Shown piece after piece: positions 22,244-33,579 of a stretch of 64,000 nucleotides of DNA. This DNA is from Sarocladium kiliense (taxonomy: Eukaryota > Ascomycota > Sordariomycetes > Hypocreales > Sarocladiaceae), in contig JAUZTG010000041.1 of NCBI GenBank assembly GCA_030734395.1, positions 1,116,001 through 1,180,000 of the forward strand, written 5' to 3'. The position numbers were made by a program, and so were the translations under genes. The notes under the pieces were generated by a model. The model saw only the letters and a program-made list of their open reading frames with translations. It searched no databases and was not told the origin of the DNA. Within the stretch, counting starts at the first letter, position 1. Every line of letters begins with the position of its first letter.

Positions 22244-23149
22244 GGTGGTATTTGCCAGATAGAGACTCCTCGTTTGTGAATTGCCGAGTGAAATAGCTCA
22301 ATCCGGATGCTACAATAATATGTACCGTGGTATGAGCCCGCTGTTGTATTTATACACGACGCCTAGGCACCCGACCCCCACGATGACCTCAATTGACCCT
22401 GGAATAAGCTATCTGCATGCACTTATGGCATCAGAGTATTTGCATATGGCGATTCAGGGCGCTGGTTCTAGCCTCTGCCGCGATTGGATGATGCTACCCA
22501 CGAGCTGCATGTTCGGATGAGCTTGATGGTGAAATATGGCGAGCTCCCAATCAAGCTCATCACCAGTCACAACACGATGTAACCCCAAGCCACAAGCCCA
22601 CTATTTCCTTTGCGATCGATTAAGTTACGGGTCCTACTTTCCGCCGAACGATGCTAAGAACCGGTGCACGGCCGGTTTGCATCCCGCGATGGCGCTCAAG
22701 GGCAGTGTGATGGCGTCAGTCCCCATGTCTTGGTAGCTCAAGCTAACTGCCTATTACTTCTGCGAGACCAGGATCTGTGTGGCCTGGTGGCTGTATTAGT
22801 GTTCAACGAAAGAAGCGGATCCAAGATGATTGATCAGCACGAGAACATCTCCCACTCCTCAGCTTATGTTGTTTGGAAACATTGCGCGATCTTAGGAGGT
22901 GAGGTCGAATCGTGTTACACTCTTCAGCAATCATCAAGTATCAAGATGCTATCAATATGGCCAGGCAATGGCAAGGTGAATTATCGCCCAATTCCTCCCG
23001 AGAAGATCGCCAGTCTACACAAGAGCCAAGTCCTCCAGAAAAGCAATGGCTAAGTGCTATTGAACGACTCAATCAAGGGGGCCTTGCGTTCTTTTCTCTT
23101 GATCGACGACGCCATCTGGCTCTAGCACTCATATGCGTCTTTCGAGCTG
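22244..23149. other. Haloperoxidase-like gene promoter and SDR 3' region
   Basis: 906 bp between two minus-strand genes. Apart from the TATA box listed separately, no recognisable element or gene was found. Confidence 0.5.
22347..22354 (-). promoter_or_regulatory. TATA box of the haloperoxidase-like gene
   Basis: TATAAATA on the minus strand, 104-111 bp before the ATG at 22243, a usual core promoter position for a fungal gene with a strong regulated promoter. Confidence 0.6.
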
Positions 23150-24263
23150 CTACTTCAACCCACCCGCCAGAACAATTTCTTGGCCTGTCATATAACCCGT
23201 CTTGACAAACATCGTCACAACATTGGAGACCTCCTCGGGGCCTCCCAGTCGATGAACTGGAACGCTGCCGGCAATAGCGAGACCGGGATCTGAAGCCATC
23301 AGACTCTGTAAATTGGCATCCTTTCGCCAGGTCCTGCTCTTTGGCTCTGGGATCATCCCGGTCGCGCCGATCATCGCAGGAAGGACCTAGTCAAGGATTA
23401 GTTTGCATCTTGCGTTGCGGGTTCAGGGGTCTCTTTCGCACCATGTTGACGGTCACGCCTTCTGGGGCCAGCAGAGTCGCAAGGTTCAGACCCATCGAGC
23501 TGATCACGTATTGTCAGCTGCTTCCGTTGTCTCCGTTCTTGCAATCCCTGTGACTTACCAAAGAGCTCCCTTGGAAGCAGCATAGTGACATCCGTTCAAT
23601 CCCCCTCCTCTGCTCGCGATACTGCCGATCAGCACCACCCTTCCCCAGCCCTGGCTCCTCATTTCGGGCAAACAAGCCTTCGTGACGACAAACTGACTCC
23701 GCGCGTTGACCTCCAGCATCTCATCCCAATCATCTTCCTCTATATCCTTCGGATCACGAATCCGGCGGCCCAATCCTGCATTAGCGACAAGAATTGAGAT
23801 AGCTCCGTGTTTGGTCACGATCTCAGGGTGGGAGAGACAGTTGGGGACGAGGTTCCGTGTCGACTCTCGGGAAGACAGATCTGCGGCGACGGGGACAAAT
23901 AGTTGCGAAGGATAGCTGGATCTAAGCTCTGTCGCCAACAATTCTGCTTTCTCCTGAAAAGGATTTGCATTAGCGATTGCTTGATTCTGCAGGACTTGCA
24001 GCTGGTTACTAACTCGACTGGAGGAGTAGTGTAAAAGGATATCGCATCCCTCAGCGGCCAATGCTCGAGCACATGCTGACCCAATGCCGCCACTGTGGTT
24101 GGTACATGTTAGAGCGGCCAATTCCCAAAGTCAATTGCGCAATTCCGCGTTACCTTGAGCCTGTAACGAGAGCTAAACGACCTTTCTCACGTATCCTGTT
24201 ATCAACCTCCTGAATGCGGTATTCGTCCACGGCCGAGGCCTCTCGGGGTTGTACATGCGGCAT
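23150..24263 (-). CDS. Short-chain dehydrogenase/reductase (classical SDR)
   Basis: NAD(P)-dependent oxidoreductase; substrate unknown. Five exons: 24263-24154, 24092-24014, 23953-23559, 23499-23442 and 23386-23150 (292 residues). The cofactor-binding motif reads TGSSGGIGSA (TGxxxGIG), followed by NAG as LVANAGLG, the catalytic Ser region VVLIGSIASRGG and the YxxxK active site as CHYAASKGAL. The C-terminal end carries RLGGPEEVSNVV and MTGQEIVLAGG, as in FabG-like reductases and many sugar dehydrogenases. The 60 nt second intron is a multiple of three without a stop, so retention would add 20 residues just after the second strand (LLHYSSSR). The gene is head to head with the sugar transporter, which suggests co-expression and a sugar or polyol substrate; that is an inference. 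Confidence 0.9.
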
Positions 24264-25050
24264 GTTCTGCTCAAATCAACGCGATCTTTCTTCGCAGAGT
24301 GTCTATGCTGAGAGAGAGGAAAAGGAACACATTTGTCGCAACGTAGGATATTCTTTCTCTGCCCTTGCCTAAAGTGCCAAGTCCATTTGACGATGACTCT
24401 CATCCTGCAGTTCATTTGCCGAGAGTCATTTGCCGCGCGGAGTCCGGCACACGAGACTATTGCCGATTGACTTCGCACTTAAGTCGCTTTCAGCCCTCGT
24501 TTCCACCCAAACGCAGCACAAGGACTAGTATCATCGCGTCATACGATGCCCTTGCTTTATCGGCTCTTCGGTAATAGTTGGACTTCATATCATAGACGAC
24601 TACTAGTCGGACATATGGGAAGATCTAGACTCACGATGTGCGGCTGAGCGGCAATCGACTGTCCTCCCCCATCCTTTGCCGAACTTTAGAGTTCAGTACA
24701 TCTCCATCTTCGAATGACATTCTCCACAGCCCATGCCATGTTCCATGGGGTCCCCGCAATCCGTACTTCGAACCATGGGGTGACCTGAAGTCTCTCCATG
24801 TCTTGCTTTACCGCCAAGTCGGTAACTCCCGATCTTCCCCTGCCTTGCCATCGCCGTTTGCTTCTGTACCTTATATATCGCCCTCAGCATCCCCTTCACC
24901 CAGCGACGCAATTGCTTTGGGACTGTCTTTACTCCTCTCTATCGCTTGCCTTTGTTACGCACCTCAGTCTCAGGGTTCTACCTAGGGTCAATAGACATTG
25001 AGGGTATCTCAGTAGACGACCTACACGACAACGGCTAACCGTAAACAACC
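24264..25050. promoter_or_regulatory. Shared promoter of SDR and sugar transporter
   Basis: 787 bp between two start codons pointing away from each other. A GGCTAA hexamer, the core reported for the xylanase regulator XlnR, lies at 25033-25038 just before the transporter ATG; at this position it is more likely in the leader than functional. No clear TATA box was identified for either side. Confidence 0.45.
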
Positions 25051-27005
25051 ATGGGTGCCGTCGAACTGCAAGGGCGGTCACTCATCTTGACCGTCAGTGT
25101 CTTGACCTCCTTGGGTTTTATGCTCATTGGTTTCGACAATGGCCTCATGGGAGGACTTGGTATGTTAATCTCATACACTTGTGACAAATCACGAATCCTG
25201 TAACTGACGAGGCGACGCCCAGTCAACTCGCCTGCATTCAACTCAACCTTTGACAGTCCAGGCTCTGACATGATTGGTGTCATCGTTGCTATCTATGAAA
25301 GTAGGTCTACCATCTAACATACCGATATGCTCTCCTTAGCTGACCTTGGTCCCTTCACAGTCGGCTGCTTCTTTGGATCTATCGCTTCAGCTGTGTTCGG
25401 CGAGAAGCTCGGTCGTCGCCGGTCAATTGTGATCGGCGCTTGGATCATGATTATCGGCGCTATTCTTCAGGCTTCAGCATTTGGTCGTGCTCAACTCATC
25501 GTCGGCCGCATCGTGTCAGGTGTCGGCATGGGTATCATCAACTCTACCGTGCCTGTCCTCCAGGCTGAGTTCAGTCCCAAATCCAGCCGTGGAGTTTGTA
25601 AGTCGATTATCCCTCTTTGAACCATATGTCCATTGTCTTCTAACATTATCTTTCTAGACGTCTGCGCTCAGCTCTCCACGTTGAACTTCGGCATCTTCCT
25701 CGTCTACTGGATCGACTATGCTTTCTCAACCCACACAGCTAGCTACGCCTGGAGAGTGCCCGTCATTCTCCAGTGCTTTTGCATCATCCCCATGCTCTTC
25801 ATCGTCACGATAATTCCCGAGACACCCCGTTGGCTAGCCTCCCACGACCGCCCGGACGAGAGTCTCCAAGTTCTAGCCCGCATCCACGCCACCTCAACCG
25901 ATGATACAGAGGTTCGCCGTATGCACAGCGTCATTGTTCAGACTGTTGCCATTGAGGCTTCAGTTGGTGCTGGCTCCTGGAAAGACCTCCTGAAGAACGA
26001 CCGTATCAAGTCTCAACGCCGACTATTGATCGCCTGCGCCATCCAGAGTTTTCAGCAACTTGGTGGCATCAACGCCGTCATCTGTAAGTTCGCATGACAA
26101 GCCCATCCATTTCACAGGGGGGAGGCATTGCAGCGATCTTCTTGGAGACTAACCTGTGCCTTACAGATTATACAAGCACTCTCTTCCAGCACAGCATTGG
26201 CTTCAGCCCTCACATGTCGTCCCTCATGTCCGGTTTCTTGCAGACATGGTTCTTCTTGGCTTCTTTCATCCCCTGGTTCTTGATCGATCGCGTTGGAAGA
26301 CGACCCCTGGTAAGACACAAACATTCCACCCTATCCGCAATATGAGTTGTGTTTCTGCTAACATCCTGTCTTTCCACAGCTCCTCTCTATGATCAGTGTC
26401 ATGGCGGCAGTCATGGCCATCCAAGCCGGTCTTATCTACCAAGTCCAGAACAACACGTCTATTGCCCACTCCGCAGGTATCGGTGCAGCGGCGATGCTCT
26501 TCGTGTTCCAAGGAGCATTCACCATCGGCTTCCAGGCAACCGTCTGGGTGTATCCGTAGGTTTCCATCCTGCCAGCGCTGCGAAAGCCCGAAATCAGTGC
26601 ATGTGCTTACTATTAATTAAGGTCTGAGATTCTCCCTCTTCGTCTGCGTCAGAAGGGTTCGGCTATTTCCACGGCCATGAATTGGATCTTTAACTACGTG
26701 AGTTACATCAAACCTTCGCAACACACTTTCCTACTCAGAACGATGAGCTAAATAATGATCATCAGATGATTGTACAAATCACTCCTATCGCCATCGACAA
26801 CATCGGCTGGAAGACATACATCATCTTCGCCGTTCTCAACGCCACTTGGGTACCCATCATTTACCTGTTCTTCCCCGAGACCAAGGGTCTCGAGCTTGAG
26901 GACGTGGACCGTCTATTTGCTGGCGAGGATCTTTTGGATAGAATCGATGAGAAACCTGTGAGCGACGATATGGTGGAGCATGCACACGAGAAGTCAGTTG
27001 TCTAG
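25051..27005 (+). CDS. MFS sugar transporter
   Basis: Proton-coupled or facilitative sugar uptake across the plasma membrane. Eight exons: 25051-25159, 25223-25300, 25361-25597, 25658-26083, 26167-26309, 26380-26555, 26622-26697 and 26766-27005 (494 residues, usual length for the family). Sugar-porter signatures are present: GFDNGLMGGL in helix 1, GEKLGRRRSIVIG in the loop 2-3, GRIVSGVGMGIINSTVPVLQ, PETPRWLASHDR after helix 6, QQLGGINAVIYYTSTLF in helix 7, LIDRVGRRPL, and PETKGLELEDVDRLF after helix 12. The C-terminus is short and cytoplasmic. The substrate is not readable. Position opposite the SDR and near GH51 suggests a pentose or its oligomer. Confidence 0.93.
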
Positions 27006-27564
27006 TGAGCGAACAATTACAAGTGCTGTCAGGCTCGGATCCTCCCGTTGCAAATCAGCAAAGCGAGGCTATGTTATCGTGTCAGATGGACAAGAGATCG
27101 CTACGTCGTCATAGAAAAGTACTCCTCCTCAGCTCAATAACCTGAACCTTTACTCATAAAGCGCCCTGTGCGAGGTGGACCCTACGCCGGGATCGCGTTT
27201 CTTGGCCAGTGAAATGTGAAGCCCGAGTGCCAAATTCTCATGATGAGGTTGAGTGGGAGATAGTCACGGATGATTTGTGAGGCTTCCTCTATGTCTCTGA
27301 CTCATCTTCTTAGAGCAGACGGGCTCACTGAATCTCCTGGCGCGAAATGCGGACGGGTCAATCGTAATGCTGGGTTCTGGGCAGGGGCATGAGGCTCAAC
27401 CGAACGACCTCGTCACCTCACATCGCTTGAAGGAGCTGGATAATGCTCAGCTGAGGTCATCGATAAGCATTATCATTAACTCGGTGGTTTCTTTTTTAAA
27501 ACCAAGCAAAGCGCGAGATTACTAAGTGCTCCAAACTCCAGATCCCAATGTCTCCCGTTCCACA
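27006..27564. other. Convergent spacer, transporter / regulator
   Basis: 559 bp between facing stop codons. Only short frames; no gene or repeat recognised. Confidence 0.55.
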
Positions 27565-30258
27565 TCAGATATCATTAGTAGGCGGGAGACCACTGTACCA
27601 ATCACTTGTATCAACACTGGACACTCCCACCATGTCCGGCGCAGAGTCGAGGCCAAGTGTCGTGAACATGCTATCAGTGGGCAAAGTGACCAGATCATCC
27701 GTGACAAATTGACCAAGCGAGTCAAGTCTCCTCCACCAAAAGCTGTTGAACGGATCAAGGTCTGTTCCCGGATCCTGAGAGCCCGTAGGCGTCACCTCTT
27801 GAAGCGGCAAATTATGTTGCGCGCTCGCCGTTGCAGTCGCAGGAGCGGCTGCTCGTGAGCCGGGGGTTTCTGAATTCTCTGCACGTGGTTTGCGCTTTCC
27901 AAGAGACTTCTGCCAGAGAAGTCGAAGTGATCGTGCATAACGCTGACCGAGGCTTTGGCGATTGCTTGAGGTTCTTTGAAGCCGCAAGATAGTCTCATGG
28001 ATTGCGCGCCGAATGCCGACGGCTGCGGAAGATTTGATGGCTCCGGAAACTATGGCCTGTCAATGAAGCTCACGCGTCAGTCTTATCAGTCATGATGATG
28101 GGGGTAACTTTCGCAAGAAGTGCATCTGACCTTGAGCAAGAACACAGCAGCATATATAATATACAGATAGAACTTCATGGGCATATACTTCAGTCCAGTT
28201 TCGGGGTCAATGTAGCTGTTGAGTAAGGAGAGAAGCGAGTTTGCAGCATCAATCGACTCGTAGATGAACCTGGCGTCTGGTGCGCCGGCGAGGTCGGAGA
28301 ACAGGGGTTCCTTCAGCTCTGCAGTTGCTGACATTCGTCGGCGAGCTCGACGGACAGCGCGGTGGAGATTTGCCTGGAAAGCAAACGCATTGATGTAAAG
28401 ACGCAGGAAGTTGTATGACAGCATTAGTGAGGCCTTTGCAAGTGGAACGACTGGCAGACTCATTAGTACGAGACAGCGAGTAATGAGGGTGGGAGGCTTA
28501 CAGCTTAAACCACCCCAGGCGAGTTTCCATCCTCGTAAGACAGCAGATAAATCGTCCTGATGCAAAGATGCTTAGCGCTACTCTCAAAAAACCTCCAAGC
28601 TGAAGTATGAAGTATTGCACAGTGAACTCACGATGTACCGGACGTATTCGCCGCCAGCATATAGTTGCTCTCTATGGCCCGCAGACGAGTACAGGATATC
28701 GTGAGCATTACTGAACAGCTGTGTAACTTCGAGATGCGCCTGGAACAGCATGGCGCAGTTGTCGCTGCCGAGTTTCTGTACTCGCAGCAGTGGAAAGTCA
28801 GCAGCGCGGAGAGATATCGATGGACCGGGTCCGCGGGACCAGAAGCCCTTGCCGAGACGGATAGAAACCTGGCGATCGCTCATGTAGCAGGCTATAATGC
28901 AAAGATGAAGTCAACCGTCAATTCATGTATGCTTCACAAGCAAGGAGGAAGAGGATAATGCTGCTCACCTGCCCATACGGTCCTCTGCCTGCAAACATGC
29001 TCTGACACGCCTTCTTCCCCATGCGTGAGTGTAGTCTGCTCCAAGTTCTGCAAATAAGCCAAACGAACCGCGAGCCCGACAAGCATCCAAGACCCCTGAT
29101 TCTCTTTGCCAGTCCCAATCGCCAGACTATCTTCCGGTGGCTCGGGTGCCCATTCTGCGAGGATCAGGAGGGCCTCGACGGCACCGACCTCTGTGGACCC
29201 GGCGTAGATCAGCTTGGATATGAGGGACTCCATGTTCCTGGCGCAGGCTTCGTGAATTTCTCGACGAGTGGGATCGTCTTTGGTGACGACGGTTAGGATG
29301 GCTGTGATGAGGTGTTGCTCTTTCTCGATCCACGCTGGCAAGCTGGCGGGATCTTTGAAGATGGCGTTGTGGGCGATCGGGAAGAAGGTATGGAACTTTG
29401 TATAGTACCTGAAGTCCTCGTGTCAGTTCTTGCGCATAGTATGGCGAAGTCGAAGACATGAACGGCTGAAGCATACTTTTGCAGGAGGGCAGCTGCTTCT
29501 GAGAGCGACACAGCGCCAGACGCTATTGGCGGATAGTAGGCGATAGACTGCGTTGTGCCTGTTTCGATTCCCATGGCTGCTTCCGCCATCTCATGGTTTG
29601 TTGTCTCGGGATCGCCCTGGTTCTGATTCTTCGGCTCCAGGTTGGCCACTTGAGCTAGAAGATCCAGGGCATCAGACGGGTTCAAGAGGTCGGCAGAGGT
29701 GATATGGCCTTCTAGTCTTCCCCTGCTTTCACCCTCTCCTGACTCCCCGCTGTCGTCGTGGTCCGATGCAGTGTCTAGATCTGAAGGCATGTGCGAGGAT
29801 GCCCATTCACTCGCGTCGTCTGGTAGGCGGCGATTCCCGCCTTCGTGCTCAGGGTAGCCCTCATTGACGGAACGAGAGTCGGGGTCGACGTGGCTCCGGC
29901 TAGAGACAGGAATAGCGGGTGAAGCTTGGTTATCATGACGACGGACAGCCTTGTTGAGTCGTTGGCCTTTGATTCGCCTTCCTCCACGTCGGGAGGTTGC
30001 GAGGACGCACGAGATGTTTCTCTCTATGCATCGACGACACGGAGGGCCCCCAGGTCTGTCCTGCGATTCGAGACTATGGTGGTGATTTAGTTGATGGTCG
30101 CTCTACAAAGGAGAAGATGGGCGCTAAACCGCAGGTCTGGGGTCGTTGACAATGGGGTGATTAACTTACAGGTCGCATCGCGTCTTTCGGGATCGACAGG
30201 CCACACAGGCTCGCGACACTCGGTTTTTGGCGCTTGGAGAGGCGTTGTCGGGCGGCAT
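27565..30258 (-). CDS. Zn2Cys6 fungal-specific transcription factor
   Basis: Nuclear DNA-binding regulator. Seven exons: 30258-30170, 30055-29477, 29408-28969, 28891-28632, 28556-28502, 28450-28131 and 28056-27565 (744 residues). The zinc cluster at the N-terminus has Cys 18, 21, 28, 36, 39 and 46, interrupted by the first intron. An Arg/Lys-rich linker follows (SRRGGRRIKGQRLNK). After a Ser/Asp/Glu-rich segment comes the middle homology domain, with YYTKFHTFFPIAHNAIF, HLITAILTVVTK and LVGLAVRLAYLQNLEQ. The C-terminal exon is variable with a probable acidic/hydrophobic activation region. The acceptor of intron 1 is taken at GACAG (exon from 30055) because it restores the frame and gives a standard cluster. 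The gene is head to head with the SMP-30 lactonase gene and near a transporter, SDR and GH51, so it may regulate them. Confidence 0.9.
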
Positions 30259-30792
30259 ATGTCCTAGACCAGGCCCGGCATATTATGTCGGGATTTGAAT
30301 CTGTTATGGTCAGAGGACGTATCGGCAAGATAATGACCGCGTCGACGGGGATCTACAGTCGCCGATGTCGTGACGTTGCCTCGGTGTCTGGACTGTTCTG
30401 CCGACCAGGCGGCATTTGAGTGGATCGAGGGGAGTCGATAATTGGCGGTGCAGACCGATGTCGGCATTTGGTCATCTTAGACTTCAGCTCCATCGGCTAT
30501 TGAACCTTGAGCATGTGGCGTGGATACACTCGCCTAGCACGCATTGGGATGGGATGTGGAGGCGGACACCATGAGATGCAATGATTGATTGTCCACAGAC
30601 CTCCAATTGAGACCTCTCCACTGCGGTCCCTGGGCCTGTCGGCAATTGTTTTCTTCTCTCAATTGTCACTGATCATGGCTCCAGCTACCAGGAAGTGACG
30701 AGCAAGTTTGATATAGATGCTCCAAGTCTGGGGATCAAGCTCGGGTGTGATATAGGCTATTGCGCTGGAACCTAGACACACTTCAAGGCACG
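30259..30792. promoter_or_regulatory. Shared promoter of Zn2Cys6 regulator and lactonase
   Basis: 534 bp between divergent start codons. Several CGG/CCG triplets (for example around 30330-30480) of the kind bound by zinc-cluster factors are present, but I could not define one clear paired site. Confidence 0.4.
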
Positions 30793-31861
30793 ATGGCATC
30801 CTCCCAGATACCTTTCGAAGTCTACGCAGAGGGATGCGATGCCATCTTCGGCATCAGCCCGACCCTCGAGCTCCTCCATGAAAATCATGAGTACCCCTTC
30901 GCCCACGAGGCAGGCGTCTACATCGTGGAAGACAACACTCTCTTCGTAACCAGCAACCAGTTCGATGACCCCAAAACCGGGCAACGGTGTATACGCATCA
31001 ATAGGGTACGCATTCCAGTCGATCGAACGGCGAAATCTGTCGTCTGCGAGGAAGTTGACGCCTGTGGGGTGCCTATGGCCAACGGTGGTGTCAACTATTC
31101 GAACGGCATCCTCTTCTGTGCCCAGGGGACGCTCACCGAGCCGGGTGGTCTGGTCTGGATGGACTCAAAACCGCCGTACAGGTGCTCCTCGCTCCTTAGT
31201 TCTTTCCATGGTCGCGAATTCAACTCCGTCAACGACGTGGTGATACATACCGACGGCAGCATATGGTTCACGGATCCAATATATGGGTTTGAGCAAGGCA
31301 TACGCCCCAAGCCGCGGTTACCCAGCCAAGTTTATCGCTTCGATCCCGCGACTGGATCGATTCGAGCGATGGCGGATGGGTTTCAGCGGCCGAATGGCAT
31401 CTGCTTCAGTCCAGACGAGAAACTAGTGTATATCACTGATACAGACTGGATACACGGAGATGGAACAACCGACGACGCTCGCGTCTCGCACATGTAAGTG
31501 ATGGAAACACCACATAGGGAAGTTCCCCTACACTGACTTGTGCAACTCAACAAGTTATGCATACGACATTGCTACGTACTCGGGTCAACCATTCTTGACC
31601 AATCGGAGACTCTTCGCCATGGCTGACACGGGTGTGCCAGACGGCATCAAGTGCGACACGCAAGGCAACGTCTACAGCGGATGTGGTGATGGTGTTAGCA
31701 TCTGGTCCCCTGGCGGTGTTGTCCTGGGCAAGATCCTAGTGGAAGGGGGCGTGGCGAACTTCTGTTTTGGAGTGAAGGGCGAATTGTTCCTGTTGAACGA
31801 GCATAGGATCTGGCGGGCGCAGCTCGATTCGGGCACGAGAGGGGACTTGCTACGAATATAG
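30793..31861 (+). CDS. SMP-30/gluconolactonase-like lactonase
   Basis: Six-bladed beta-propeller, calcium-dependent hydrolase family that opens sugar lactones to aldonic acids. Two exons: 30793-31493 and 31555-31861 (335 residues, usual for fungal members). The family features are visible: EVDACGVPMANGGVNY, the metal-binding Asn in FNSVNDVVIHTDGSIWFTDP (19-20 residues), GFQRPNGICFSPDEKLVYITDT and GVPDGIKCDTQGNVYSGCGDG near the end, which carries a conserved Asp. No signal peptide is seen, so it is likely intracellular. The ATG at 30793 starts MASSQIPFEVYAEG. Its promoter is shared with the Zn2Cys6 regulator. The true lactone is unknown; an aldonolactone made by the nearby SDR would fit. Confidence 0.9.
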
Positions 31862-32719
31862 TTTCTTCAATCGAACAGGTCCTTCTGATGAGTGTCGCTT
31901 CTCTGCTCATTAATCAAAGTACTGACAACTCTCAGGGTTTATCTTGAAGGCAGCTGAAGATGCACTACCAACACTCCCCGACCTATGATGCGGCGCCCTC
32001 ATTCCCGCCCCTGGAGTCTTAATCCCCGAGGTCCGTGCCCTAGGAGTTTTGAACTCGTCTTGAGATGCTGAGGCTGAAGGATAGTGCTCCTGCATGTTCC
32101 TCCTTCTACTCAGACTTCTTCACGTACAATCGGCAGCACTAGCTCTTAGGGCATGGTAGCCCGACTTGAGGTCCGATGGCGCAACCTCGTCCGCTATCTC
32201 CTCAAGACCAGACTCCTTCAACAGTGAAGTTTTATTTTTAAATACCTAGACAGAAATCGGGCCTTTGACAGCGTCCTATAGCCCTGTCTCTGGCAAAAAG
32301 AGCTTTCCCAATCTGGAAGCACCGACGCCTACTGTCGCGACCAGCTCCCTGTCCCCGTTTCAGCATCATCCACGGTTTGACGTGCCACGTTTCAGGTGCC
32401 AAGACCACGATCTGGGGCACGCAAGGGTCTGTGCCGAGATATCCGTTCATCGCAGGAACTATCCAGCTTTGACACTGGGAAATTTGCAGCACGGAATTCC
32501 TCCTTGCGTAGGATAAGGGACCTGAGACGGAAGTGCGAACGAACTATCTCCGGGCTGTTCCCTTTCAGGCAGGACACCTGGCTAATTATAGCACTGCCCA
32601 AGCTTCGTAATAATCCGAGAAACAAGGTTATATGCTTCTTTCGGGGGGGCGCATTCTAGCGAGTCCCGTGCCCTACTGAAGTCAATCGACACATGTCGGC
32701 TTGGCGATCTTGAAATCGT

Positions 32720-32741
32720 GGGGGGGGGGGGGGGGGGGGGG
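32720..32741. repeat. Run of 22 G
   Basis: Uninterrupted G homopolymer on the plus strand. Long enough to fold as a G-quadruplex and to be prone to sequencing or assembly length error. Confidence 0.9.
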
Positions 32742-32978
32742 CAAGGCGATGCCCAGCCGGAGGACGGTCGACATCATAGCGTCTTGGTAATTGTAGATGA
32801 CAGCTTGGCGCAACGACGGTACATTCAAAGAATCGAATAGCCAATTCTAATACTTTTCATAGGAAAAAGCCATAGATTCATCCATACACACTCGACAACT
32901 ACCGAGCTCATGCTCTGCAAGTCGCGCAACGTCTGGGGATAGTCTCAGTGCCTGCGCTAGCCCTCACCCTTATCTCTC

Positions 32979-32990
32979 CCCCCCCCCCCC
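32979..32990. repeat. Run of 12 C
   Basis: Uninterrupted C homopolymer on the plus strand, about 240 bp from the 22 G run, so the two strands each carry one long G run. Confidence 0.9.
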
Positions 32991-33362
32991 GGTACACTAA
33001 CCCCGACTTCGCCAGTGGCTACCAATCCCGCGTAGATCTGAGGTTTCCCATAGTTCTTGTTCATTATTTCGCTCAGACCTCGGGCCCTAAAAATAGTCTC
33101 TCCATGCTGAATACGCCTGGAACGGTTTCACGCCAAGTGCTAGGAAAGGGTTTTGCTACTATGTTCTTCTTGCTCCGAGCAGTACCTAGACAGCGATCAA
33201 ACGCTCAAGAGTGACTCTCGGAGTGGGATTGGAGTCAAGGAGCTGTTTCGTGCTCGTCAAGCCCTTTCAGACTTCTCGGGTCTGGAACAAGCTTGATATT
33301 TGCGTTCATTGACTGGTGTGGTAGGCTAAAGTAAACCTTGTATGTGATGAGATCGGAGGTTG

Positions 33363-33368
33363 TATAAA
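33363..33368 (+). promoter_or_regulatory. TATA box of the Kex2-site secreted protein
   Basis: TATAAA, 217 bp before the ATG at 33580. The leader that follows is rich in C and T, as in many highly expressed fungal genes. Confidence 0.5.
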
Positions 33369-33579
33369 GTCCTCATTTGCGCCCAGACTGGGGATTCCAT
33401 TCAATCATCACTCACAATCAACTCTCGCCTTCTCAGCCTTGTTACTAGACCTTCACTTCTTCTTCACGCTGGCCGTGCTTCTTTTCTGATCTTATCTTTT
33501 GGAACTCAGAGAGCCAGTCTCCTTCCCACATCCTTCTTTTTCACTTTCCATAAAGTCTTTCCCTTTTGGCCTTTGCAAC

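Larger units (their letters stand above)
31862..33579. other. 1.7 kb spacer with long G and C runs
   Basis: Between the lactonase stop and the start of the Kex2-site protein. It holds a 22 G and a 12 C homopolymer (listed separately) and a TATA box near the right end. Only short frames are open, with no family signature. Confidence 0.55.
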
